The notes below the pieces were generated by a model that ran no database searches, had not been told where the DNA came from, and saw nothing but the letters and a program-made list of their open reading frames with translations. Below, piece after piece: positions 44,585-51,735 of a stretch of DNA of 64,000 nucleotides. Every line of letters starts with the position of its first letter. The stretch's first letter is position 1. This DNA comes from Candidatus Obscuribacterales bacterium (lineage in GTDB: Bacteria; Cyanobacteriota; Vampirovibrionia; Obscuribacterales; Obscuribacteraceae), in assembly GCA_031292355.1 (NCBI GenBank), contig JARLHI010000029.1:1-64000 (forward strand). The letters run 5' to 3'. The translations under genes and the position numbers were made by a program.

Positions 44585-45102
44585 TCGGACGCGCTATTAG
44601 AGAAGACAATCGGCATCCAGCGGTAGCCTGTGCCGTCAGCTTTCAGATATCCGACTCCAGGATAATTGAGATGTGGTATCGCAATTAGTGTTCGTTCATC
44701 TGCCCATTTTTTGAAATAATCGGCACGATTTTTTGAAGCATTTTTTTGAATCGACATCAAACACAACGGTGACGTTCGGTTGCGGCAACTGCACTGCTGC
44801 CACGTGCACTATGTCGCCTGTGAAGACAATGCCAGAATGATCGCTGTGCACGTGTGTAATGAAAATGTAGGTTACTTTATTTGTTTGTACTCCACTTGCC
44901 ACAAGCGCTGACATCAAAATACCGCCTGCTTTTGATCCAAAAATGTCGCCCGACCCGGTGTCGATCAAAATGGCGCGGCTAATGTCTTTAATTAAAAACG
45001 CATTGACTGAAGTGATGACGACTTCGATTCATCTGCTTTGGTTGGCATCACAGCAGTGGATGCGACAAGCAGAATACTGAGGCAAAGGGCGTGTTTGAAC
45101 AT
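44581..45102 (-). pseudogene. Decayed MBL-fold metallo-hydrolase gene
   Basis: On the minus strand a signal peptide (MFKHALCLSILLVASTAVMP) starts at ATG 45102 and soon hits a stop near 45000. A second frame carries TSVNAFLIKDISRAILIDTG and ITHVHSDHSG, the start and metal motif of exported MBL hydrolases. This runs straight into VFTGDIVHVAAVQLPQP, a late part of the fold, so a middle block of the protein is missing. At a seven-A run (about 44746-44752) the frame shifts again to YFKKWADERTLIAIPHLNYP and KADGTGYRWMP, the normal C-terminus. Three lesions in one gene make it non-functional. Confidence 0.85.
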
Positions 45103-45115
45103 ACTGTTACTTCGA

Positions 45116-45158
45116 TAAAAAGAAAGTAGCTTTTATCCAATTGATAAAAGCTACTTTC
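45116..45158 (-). terminator. Intrinsic terminator of the SDR gene
   Basis: GAAAGTAGCTTTTATC (45122-45137) and GATAAAAGCTACTTTC (45143-45158) form a perfect 16-pair stem with a five-base loop. On the minus strand it is followed by a run of five T residues within CTTTTTATC (to 45116). It lies 27 bases after the SDR stop codon. Confidence 0.9.
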
Positions 45159-45185
45159 AAAAACAACCTCGTTACTTTGCCTCGA

Positions 45186-45962
45186 TTAGAATTGCAAACC
45201 ACCGTCAGCGTCGATGGTTTTACCGGTTACCCAGCGGGAATCATTCGATGCCAGGAAGGCAACGGCATCAGCGATGTCGCTTGGTTGGCCAAGACGTCCT
45301 AGTGCTGTTTTGTCGATGAATGATTGTTGAGCTTCCTTCGGTAATCCTTGCTCCAGCATGTCTGTCACGGTGGTGCCAGGGGCAACTGCGTTCACAGTAA
45401 TTTGACGCTTGCCCAGATCTTGAGCCCAGCCACGCGTCAGTGCTTCAAGGGCAGCTTTGGTAGCCGAGTAGAAACTGAAACCAGGGATGCCGGCGCGTGC
45501 GGCTCCGGAAGAGATATTGATGATGCGACCACCATCGTTGATGTGTGGCAATGCAGCCAAAGTTGTGGCAACCAAGCCTCTGACGTTGGTGTTGAACAAT
45601 TGATCGAATTGTTCGAGATTCGATTGTTCAAGTGGCCCGCCGACGAACACCGCGGCATTGTTGACGAGAATATCGATTTTGCCAAGCTTTTTGATTTCTG
45701 CTACGAGCGCGTCAGTATCCGTACTGGAACTAACGTTCGCTTTGACTGCGATAGCTTTCGAACCAAGCGCCTGAATTTCGTTCACTACTTTGTCGGCCGC
45801 GGTCTTGTTGCTGGCGTAGGTGATGGCGACTGTAGCGCCCTCAGAAGCGAGGCGAAGGGCAATTGCTGCGCCGATGCCGCGGGAACCGCCTGTAACGAGA
45901 GCGACCTTGCCTGCCAATCTCTTTGAAATGGTTGATGATGGTTTTTCTTGAACAGCTGTCAT
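45186..45962 (-). CDS. Classical SDR oxidoreductase (3-oxoacyl-ACP-reductase-like)
   Basis: The 258-residue protein has TGGSRGIG (24-31), the NNAA motif near 101-104, the catalytic Ser in INISSGAA (near 151), and Tyr165-x3-Lys169 (YSATK). It ends with the family tail ADGGLQF. Classical SDRs reduce or oxidise ketones and alcohols using NAD(P)(H). The first 16 residues are an extra polar lead. AGGAGGACAAAATG-type spacing supports ATG 45962. It has its own promoter with a TetR-type palindrome and its own terminator, so it is an independently regulated unit. Substrate unknown. Confidence 0.85.
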   Translation of the reverse strand: MTAVQEKPSSTISKRLAGKVALVTGGSRGIGAAIALRLASEGATVAITYASNKTAADKVVNEIQALGSKAIAVKANVSSSTDTDALVAEIKKLGKIDILVNNAAVFVGGPLEQSNLEQFDQLFNTNVRGLVATTLAALPHINDGGRIINISSGAARAGIPGFSFYSATKAALEALTRGWAQDLGKRQITVNAVAPGTTVTDMLEQGLPKEAQQSFIDKTALGRLGQPSDIADAVAFLASNDSRWVTGKTIDADGGLQF

Positions 45963-46079
45963 TTTGTCCTCCTGGACCTTTTTTGAAAGTTCTTAAAAAG
46001 TTTCCTGAGGCTTGGTTGTAGTGAGGATACCCCGCGATTTAAAACTTAAATACGCTTCTGCAACCGCGCCGATAAATTA

Positions 46080-46108
46080 ATAGTAGACCGGTCAATTAGT
46101 TTTGTCAA
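46080..46108 (-). promoter_or_regulatory. SDR promoter with TetR-type palindrome in the spacer
   Basis: On the minus strand a perfect TTGACA (46108-46103) is followed after exactly 17 bases by TACTAT (46085-46080), a four-of-six -10 match. GACCGGTC, an eight-base palindrome (46093-46086) extended by near-symmetric flanks, fills the end of the spacer against the -10. This is the usual place for a TetR-family repressor site. Start of transcription would be near 46073, about 110 bases before the SDR ATG. Confidence 0.65.
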
Positions 46109-46272
46109 TCGGGCCATTTTGACTACAACCCTTTTGTAGATGAAAATTCATCAATCGCATGAAAGTTGTCTGGATCTTTTAATGCTTGCGGTCCCAATCT
46201 GCATTCGAAAGCATGCCTTCTGCATGTTGCTAGTCTCGATACCTGTGCCACAGCTATCGGCATAAGGCTCGA

Positions 46273-46744
46273 TCACGGTGCCTCTGAAATCAGCTCTATA
46301 AATTCTTGGCAGGAGCAAATTTTTAGACCGCAACGTGCCGAGACTTCATCGTTGTAGTGATCACGATTGCCCGAAAGAATTACATGTGGCAAGGGCTGCA
46401 TTGAAAGCGCAGCAGCCAGAACCGGAATGTCGGCTTTGTGTCGCATTACTCCCAGGTACTTGTCTTTTGTGGCGAGAAACTAGATCAAGCTCAGGATCTT
46501 CGAGCACTGTTAGCCGAATGTCGGTTTTTAACTTTTCCCAGTTTTCAATCACCTGATCCAACAGATCAGGCTTGTTGCGAAGTTTGCCGACTATGGCATT
46601 CTCGGTGTCGGTCACACATATTTGGCAGGTGGCTAAGTCAAAGACGCCACGTGCCACCATCTCGGCGACTACATATGCTGCAGATTGAGGAATCAGGAGT
46701 GCTTCTATGAGTACGTTGGAATCGGCGAATAGAATTGGCGGCAT
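46273..46744 (-). pseudogene. PIN-domain toxin gene with a single-base frameshift
   Basis: The first 94 codons give a PIN N-terminus: Asp8 in ILFADSNVLIEA and Glu48 in VTDTENAI. At about 46462 one extra base shifts the frame. Reading on in the next frame gives KYLGVMRHKADIPVLAAALS, then HVILSGNRDHYNDE, carrying the other two acidic residues (105 and 128 of the restored chain), and ends at TGA 46273, making 156 residues. As it stands, translation ends at 46361 in unrelated residues. PIN toxins are metal-dependent RNases. Loss of function, sequence error or frameshifting are all possible. It follows its AbrB antitoxin directly. Confidence 0.85.
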
Positions 46745-47050
46745 TTATAGTCCTGGATACCGCTGCGATAATTTTTCGGCTTTCAATTTTTCGGCTTCAG
46801 CAATTATTTCTTCGGCAGACACCCCGGCAAGCTTTATAGCTTCCTGGGCTTTTCGTGCAGTATCGGCCAGGATTTGATTTTGCGGCAGTAACACAATGCA
46901 GTTGCCGACCACCATCTCTATGAGCGTATCTCCTTGATCAAGCCCGAGCGTTTTTCGAGCCTTTGCGGAAATAGTTACCTGCCCCTTGCTGGTCATTGTC
47001 AGGCTACGTAGTTTGGGCCTATCACCACCAGAAGCTACCTGTCGCCGCAT
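46745..47050 (-). CDS. AbrB/MazE-type antitoxin of the PIN module
   Basis: The 101-residue protein has a swapped-hairpin DNA-binding domain, seen in MTSKGQVTISAKARKTLGLD and D-x-L-I-E-M-V-V, followed by a helical, charged tail that would bind the toxin. ATG 47050 is the longest start; ATG 46996 would give just the domain plus tail. Its stop codon is immediately followed by the toxin ATG, the usual antitoxin-first order, and it should repress its own promoter. With a broken toxin it may persist only as an orphan regulator. Confidence 0.82.
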   Translation of the reverse strand: MRRQVASGGDRPKLRSLTMTSKGQVTISAKARKTLGLDQGDTLIEMVVGNCIVLLPQNQILADTARKAQEAIKLAGVSAEEIIAEAEKLKAEKLSQRYPGL

Positions 47051-47080
47051 CCTAGCCTAGACCCAATCCCATAACAATAA

Positions 47081-47596
47081 CTTCAAATTGGGCTTCAACT
47101 ACGATCTGGTATTGCTGGATTATGTCGGTGCCGTTCAATCAACCCGCGCGCGCCTTGCTCGGCCAATAACTCGGCGCCGTTCGATGGAGTTACAGACTTC
47201 AACGCAGGTAGTGCGCAGATTTGTGCCACGGCAGCTGCCTCTGGCTATACAGCACTTCCTGGTACAACTGGAGTTTATATCGAGAGCAAGTTCGTAAACG
47301 GTACCAAAGTTACGTCAAATAGCGGAATCCTGAAAATCGCCGTTCCAGGAGAATTTGATACCAGTCTAAACATCTCTCCGAACGAAGAAATCTATGCTCA
47401 GGTATTTGCATGGCTGAACTATGTGAGCAAGACAGCTCTTAATACGACCAGTGAATACTTTATAACGACAACCGATGGTGTTCTTGGTAAAGGCGGTTCG
47501 ACGCCTATGTATTTCAATTGCACCAGAAATTGGCTAACAAATGCAATGGGTGGCTCTGCGACAATTCCGTCAGCATGCACTGGATCGTATAGCTGA
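47081..47596 (+). pseudogene. 5'-truncated ORF with no start codon
   Basis: A frame open from 47081 to TGA 47596 (about 171 codons) encodes residues with real-protein character. One part reads SAPFDGVTDFNAGSAQIC, a later one GILKIAVPGEFDTSLNI, and the end TRNWLTNAMGGSATIPSAC. No ATG, GTG or TTG occurs in it before a GTG near 47424. Codon use and composition look coding in contrast to the other frames. It appears to be the C-terminal part of an exported Ser/Thr/Gly-rich protein whose 5' end was lost next to the toxin-antitoxin unit. No family is recognised; a pilus-type minor protein is possible. Confidence 0.6.
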
Positions 47597-47737
47597 TACG
47601 CGCCATATCAATGAAGTTTGGTGAACTACCGTATTTAAACGCAGTGCAAGGGATCGGAAGGTCCCGTGCATTTCATCACATCTTGCTTTACTGACTTTAG
47701 TTGAATAAGATTGAACTGTTTCTGCGCGGAGTAACCT

Positions 47738-48343
47738 ATGAGAAAACTTAAAAGTCTTGTTTTTTCGATAGCCTTGGTTGTACTTTGCTGCACACAGATT
47801 GCTTATGCTGAGTCAACTGAGCCAAACAGAATTGAGTATCTCAAATTATCGCCTGGGACAAAGGTTCAAGCACGTCTCACAAGTGAAATTGATTGTGAGA
47901 AAGTCAAAGGCGCTATTCCCATCACAGCAGTTTGCGCGGGAGATGTTTGTCTCGATGGGAAAATATGCGTTCCTGAAAATTCTGTGCTTTCTGGAAACGT
48001 CTATCCTGCTCACTTTAGTTCATCTCCAGCTTCAATCAATGATTATTCTATAGATTTCAACAAATTGACATTTCCGGATGGAGAAACAACACCTCTTTGT
48101 CTGATTCCTGTTGTGCGCGCCGGTGAGCTATCAATACAACGTGGAAGCTGCACCATGAAACTGATCGCCGGACAAACATCCAAAGCCCAAAGGGATGACT
48201 CACACGTTTATCAGCGAACAGTGATTGTAGCGAATACTCGCAGAGCGCCAGCGTCTTTGAAGATTGGAGATGTGTTGACGTTGCAGACTTGGGACTATTC
48301 AAATATCCCTGATACTACAAGCGGAAGTATGCACGCTAAATGA
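47738..48343 (+). CDS. Exported beta-rich protein of unknown function
   Basis: The 201-residue protein has a signal peptide (MRKLKSLVFSIALVVLCCT, cleavage after AYA). A beta-strand-rich mature part follows with SPGTKVQARLTSEIDCEK and a 'CLDGKICVPENSVLSGNVYP' segment like the G-x-x-I-P-x-G-S-x-x-x-G turn seen in VirB10/TrbI-type barrels. It has four or more cysteines that could form disulfides. The barrel likeness is a weak visual match. ATG 47738 has GAGTAAC upstream. It is convergent with the next exported protein, with a 49-base overlap of the ends. Confidence 0.6.
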   Translation: MRKLKSLVFSIALVVLCCTQIAYAESTEPNRIEYLKLSPGTKVQARLTSEIDCEKVKGAIPITAVCAGDVCLDGKICVPENSVLSGNVYPAHFSSSPASINDYSIDFNKLTFPDGETTPLCLIPVVRAGELSIQRGSCTMKLIAGQTSKAQRDDSHVYQRTVIVANTRRAPASLKIGDVLTLQTWDYSNIPDTTSGSMHAK

Positions 48344-48780
48344 TGCGATAAATCAAAATCTTCCGAACTGGTTGAAACAAAAAGTCGCGAAGGCATTGAG
48401 TAGGGGTTGAGGAGCTTTATTGACTTGCATTTTGGCATTCGGTAAACATGCAAAAAGAGATTGCTTAGTTGGAGGCACTGATCCATATTCATGGAGTGTA
48501 TGCCACCAGATACGATATCGCTACCGTCAATCCTTACCTCGTAATGTCCAAGTCTGAATTTGCTACCCGCGGTGAGAACTGTGTTGACTTTAATGCCACC
48601 AGAGCCAGAGAGTCTGGTTGGAGAATGCGTGACGGAGTTCGTTTGCCCATTCTCGGCCACGTCCGAGAACCAGCAAAAAATGTTGTCACCGTATGGTTGC
48701 GGCTTGGCAATCGCATTTACTGTGAACATCGCCAATAAGCCAATCGCAAACGAAAGTGAACACAGTAAGTTTGTTCGCAT
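48295..48780 (-). CDS. Exported hypothetical protein
   Basis: About 161 residues from ATG 48780, where GAGGA lies five bases upstream. A signal peptide (MRTNLLCSLSFAIGLLAMFT, cleavage near AIAKP) is followed by a mature chain without a recognised domain. The longer frame to 48831 adds 17 unlike residues and is rejected. The 3' end overlaps the opposite exported-protein gene by 49 bases, which is unusual, so the last 30 residues could be frame-drift rather than native. The good ribosome-binding site and signal peptide are the main support. Confidence 0.5.
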   Translation of the reverse strand: MRTNLLCSLSFAIGLLAMFTVNAIAKPQPYGDNIFCWFSDVAENGQTNSVTHSPTRLSGSGGIKVNTVLTAGSKFRLGHYEVRIDGSDIVSGGIHSMNMDQCLQLSNLFLHVYRMPKCKSIKLLNPYSMPSRLFVSTSSEDFDLSHHLACILPLVVSGIFE

Positions 48781-48823
48781 GACGGTCCTCGTGGCAGTTG
48801 GGTATTTGAAATAAGAAATCGTC

Positions 48824-49309
48824 TCAAGCATTCGTGGTCGAAGTGGGAGGCTGAGACGAGTCCAGTCGGACTTGAATTAGGTCTGGTCGCAGTTGTGCGC
48901 CGATGGATCTGTAGAAAGCGATTGCATCCTCATTCCAATCGAACACAGCCCACTGCACTCTGCAACATTCCTGATCGAACGCCATTTGACTTAGGTGCTT
49001 GAGCATCTGCCCACCAAAACCTCGTTTTCTAAACTCTGGCAGGATAAACAAATCTTCAAGGTACAAGATTGGTTCTCCCATGTAACCCGAGAAACCAAAA
49101 TAATAGACCGCAAGTCCTACTGGTTTATCATCAAGACGCGCTACTAGAGCTGAAAACACTTTCTTGGGACCAAATCCCCATTTTCGCAATTTTGCTGCAG
49201 TCACGAAGATCTCGTCAGGCGTCTTCTTTTCATAAACGGCAAGCGCAACCGTAAGTTCGTAGAGCAGATCTACATCTGATTCTTCGGCGAGAGAAATTGA
49301 AAATGCCAC
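48824..49309 (-). CDS. GNAT-family N-acetyltransferase (diamine-acetyltransferase-like)
   Basis: The 161-residue enzyme has the GNAT acetyl-CoA loop as R-K-R-G-F-G-G-Q-M-L (near 95-104), preceded by the strand LYLEDLFILPEF and followed by DWNEDAIAFYRSIGA. This order fits spermidine/spermine N-acetyltransferase-like (SSAT) members. Acetyl-CoA is the donor; the acceptor amine is unknown. The start is GTG 49309 with GGAGG five bases upstream, a strong site. It sits just upstream, on the same strand, of the exported protein whose ATG is 44 bases further on. The two may be co-transcribed. Confidence 0.85.
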   Translation of the reverse strand: MAFSISLAEESDVDLLYELTVALAVYEKKTPDEIFVTAAKLRKWGFGPKKVFSALVARLDDKPVGLAVYYFGFSGYMGEPILYLEDLFILPEFRKRGFGGQMLKHLSQMAFDQECCRVQWAVFDWNEDAIAFYRSIGAQLRPDLIQVRLDSSQPPTSTTNA

Positions 49310-49512
49310 GTTACCTCCAACTTATAAGTACAATCGCCTGCAATGAATTTTTCATAGGCATTATTTCCTTTGAGACCAGCACTCAGCGCGTTCGCAGTCA
49401 GATGCATATCGGCTTTGTAATATACACCGAACTCGCCTAATTAGATTGCTCCGTGTCGCTTATAGTGAAGTGTATGCTTCATAAGCAAAAAGTTCATTAG
49501 CGAGGAGTCCTC

Positions 49513-50577
49513 ATGATCTTAGTCGTCGGCGCCGGACCAATCGGTATAGAGATGGCGATAGAACTGTCGAGACGCAATGTGCCTTTCCGCATAGTGGAAG
49601 CCGGTTCGACTGCGTCGACCATAGAATGGTATGCGCCCGGCACAGAAATTTTCAGCTCGCCTGAACGGATTGCTATTGCGGATATTCCCTTCGAACCGCA
49701 GACACGTAAAGCCTTTCGAGAGGACTACCTGGTGTATCTTCGCAACGTCGTTCGCCAATTTAAATTACCCATCGAGCATTATCGCCGCGTTGTAAGAATC
49801 GAAAAATCGACCGCAGATAATTTCAAAGTTGCGATTGCCCCGAGTTCTCACGGCGTTGGCGGTCCCCTCGAAGAAGCAGAAACACCTGAGAGTTTTTCTG
49901 ACATTGAAACACTGGAAGTTGAAAAAATTATTCTAGCTATTGGTAATTTACATGTGCCACAACTATCCAATGTGCCTGGAGAAGATTCCACATGGGTGAG
50001 CCATTACATGAGTGAACCGCATCGCTACTCCGGAACCAGAGTGACTATCGTTGGCTCTGGAAATTCTGCAGCCGAAGCCGCTATTCGTCTTTACCATGTC
50101 GGAGCATTCGTCACTCTTTGCCATCGCAACGAAGGTTTTCGCCCAAAGCGCATCAAGCCGTGGTTGCTGCCCGAGCTTGAAAATTTGATTAAAGAAGGAA
50201 AGATTCAGGTTGTCACGAATTTTCAGTTGAAGGAAATCACAAGAAGTTTTACGATGGGATCGAATGACCGTGAAATTGTCTCTATTGCGTCAGATTTTGT
50301 TCTTCTGCTGACCGGATACCGACAGAAGACTGACCTCTTCGATCAGCTGGGTGTAACGTTGGTTGACGCTCAGCCTATTGTTGATCTAAACACTATGGAA
50401 ACAAACGTTCCCAACGTCTATGTAATCGGTACTGCCGCAGCAGGCACCGAATCCGGTGGCGTGAAAACATTCATTGAGAATGCGCATGTACATGTGAACC
50501 GAGTGTTGCATGCTCTGAAGCTGATAGAACGTGCACATATAACTCTGGACCGTCCCGTTGATGAACGCGAGATTTGA
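49513..50577 (+). CDS. YpdA-like NAD(P)H flavin disulfide reductase
   Basis: The 354-residue protein has two nucleotide-binding motifs: VVGAGPIGIEMAIEL (4-18) for FAD and IVGSGNSAAEAAIRL near 178-192 for NAD(P)H. The N-terminal layout R-I-V-E-A-G and the segment FSSPERIAIADIPF are typical of YpdA/bacillithiol-disulfide reductases and related thioredoxin-reductase-like proteins. No C-x2-C redox pair is present, as in YpdA. GAGGAG precedes ATG 49513. The end is followed at once by a histidine-kinase fragment, so its last residues could be altered by the junction. Whether the host makes bacillithiol is not known. Confidence 0.75.
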   Translation: MILVVGAGPIGIEMAIELSRRNVPFRIVEAGSTASTIEWYAPGTEIFSSPERIAIADIPFEPQTRKAFREDYLVYLRNVVRQFKLPIEHYRRVVRIEKSTADNFKVAIAPSSHGVGGPLEEAETPESFSDIETLEVEKIILAIGNLHVPQLSNVPGEDSTWVSHYMSEPHRYSGTRVTIVGSGNSAAEAAIRLYHVGAFVTLCHRNEGFRPKRIKPWLLPELENLIKEGKIQVVTNFQLKEITRSFTMGSNDREIVSIASDFVLLLTGYRQKTDLFDQLGVTLVDAQPIVDLNTMETNVPNVYVIGTAAAGTESGGVKTFIENAHVHVNRVLHALKLIERAHITLDRPVDEREI

Positions 50578-50870
50578 CGGTCGGTAATTCTGTAAAATAC
50601 TGCTCCGAGAGACCGACTATTAAAATTCTGGCAATGCGCGAGAAAGATGCATTCGTTTTTGAAATTGCTGACAATGGCATCGGCTTCGATATGAAGTATG
50701 CAGATAGAATCTTTCGCCCTTTTGAGCGCTTGCATTCTGAGGCAGATTATCCAGGAACTGGGCTTGGCTTAGCCTTATGCAAACGCATAATTGAGCGACA
50801 CCATGGCAAAATTTGGGTGCATTCTGCGGTCAACAGTGGCGCGACTTTCAGTTTCTCATTGCCGACTTGA
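50574..50870 (+). pseudogene. Histidine-kinase ATPase remnant, plus strand
   Basis: The frame from TTG 50574 gives 98 residues that start inside the kinase N-box (VGNSVKYCSERP). It continues through the G1 box (EIADNGIGFD), the F-box region RIFRPFERL, the G2 box GTGLGLALCKRII, and a normal C-terminus SGATFSFSLPT. No HisKA or sensor domain precedes it; instead the YpdA-like gene ends across its start. The 'start' overlaps that stop. It is the 3' part of a bacteriophytochrome- or PAS-type kinase that lost its front by deletion. Confidence 0.8.
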
Positions 50871-51047
50871 CGATGCCTCAACTCCAATTTTACCGCCGTG
50901 TTGTTCAACGATGGATTTTGAAATTGACAGCCCAAGTCCAGTCCCCTTGTAGACTTCATTCTTTGCTTCCAACTGTTGGAATTTCTGAAACAGCTTTGGC
51001 TGTTGATCAGTTGGAATCCCCGGACCGTGGTCAACTATCGAGAACCT
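50856..51047 (-). pseudogene. Second histidine-kinase ATPase remnant, minus strand
   Basis: Reading the minus strand from about 51047 gives RFSIVDHGPGIPTDQQ, then KLFQKFQQLEAKNEVYKGTG, GLSISKSIVEQHGGKIGVE and a stop at 50858-50856. This is the G1-F-G2 part of another kinase, without N-box, HisKA or the final strand. It begins where the truncated receiver gene stops, one base out of its frame. No ORF start is present. Two kinase tails therefore meet end to end here. Confidence 0.8.
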
Positions 51048-51247
51048 AGAAGTGGCATTGACACATCCATAATGATCACGTCGGGCTTCAGCTCCTGTGC
51101 CAATAGAATTGCCTGCTGTCCCTCTCCGGCTTCGCCGATCACTTGATGATTTGGAAGACTCTCGATTGCTAACTTCAGACCAATTCTGTAGATGATATGG
51201 TCTTCAACGATCAACACTTTTATCGCAGAACTGAAACCAGTCGTCAT
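51035..51247 (-). pseudogene. Truncated NarL/LuxR-type response regulator
   Basis: The 70-residue frame from ATG 51247 is the first half of a receiver domain: IKVLIVEDH with acidic pocket, then PDVIIMDVSMP with the phospho-acceptor Asp. After PLL it leaves the family and ends at a stop. A full receiver needs about 50 more residues, and NarL-type proteins a helix-turn-helix as well. Directly after the break the sequence is that of a histidine-kinase ATPase domain, showing a deletion that joined two genes. Confidence 0.85.
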
Positions 51248-51306
51248 ATACGAAACGCTCCTAGAAGTTGATTAGTAAGTTGCGAGAGCATTTCAATTTT
51301 TGTCAG

Positions 51307-51735
51307 TTATGGTAATTGGCTCTGTTTGCGCGTAGCGCTGGCAACAAGCTCAACGACCAGCTCTGCCAGTCGGTCACTGAATGCAGTTGATTTGGTAACG
51401 AATTTACTTGGTCCGAGCTGTAATCGTTGCTCTTGCTCCTTGGAAAGATCAAGAGTTGTGTGAACAATTAGAGGAAGATTGCGTGTCTCGGAATTCTCTT
51501 GCAACCTCGCAACTAGCTCCTCTCCGTTCATATCTGGCAATCCCATGTCCAGGATCAAGACAGATGGAACCCATGCCTTGATCGACTTCAATGCTTCCTC
51601 GCCGCTCCTTGCCGAACGAATGGAGCCGCCGGTCGCTACCCTCAATTGCGTACACATCACTTGATTCAAAAGATCGTCATCTTCGACGACTAATATGTCC
51701 AGAACTCGGTTTTGTAATGCATTTTCTGTCATCAT
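51307..51735 (-). CDS. Stand-alone receiver-domain response regulator
   Basis: The 142-residue protein is one receiver domain: acidic pocket in ILVVEDDD near 14-21, phospho-acceptor Asp63 in LILDMGLPDMNG, and the switch Thr/Lys region HTTLD and KFVTKS. There is no output domain, so it passes phosphate or binds a partner. It overlaps the end of the kinase gene at 51732-53600 by four bases (ATGA-type coupling). The kinase is the likely partner. ATG 51735 and ATG 51732 are both possible starts. Confidence 0.88.
   Translation of the reverse strand: MMTENALQNRVLDILVVEDDDLLNQVMCTQLRVATGGSIRSARSGEEALKSIKAWVPSVLILDMGLPDMNGEELVARLQENSETRNLPLIVHTTLDLSKEQEQRLQLGPSKFVTKSTAFSDRLAELVVELVASATRKQSQLP

Noticed and set aside
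47088..47297. 69-residue plus-strand ORF over the truncated gene
   Set aside because: It is in a different frame from the well-behaved startless ORF, and its composition is unlike protein.
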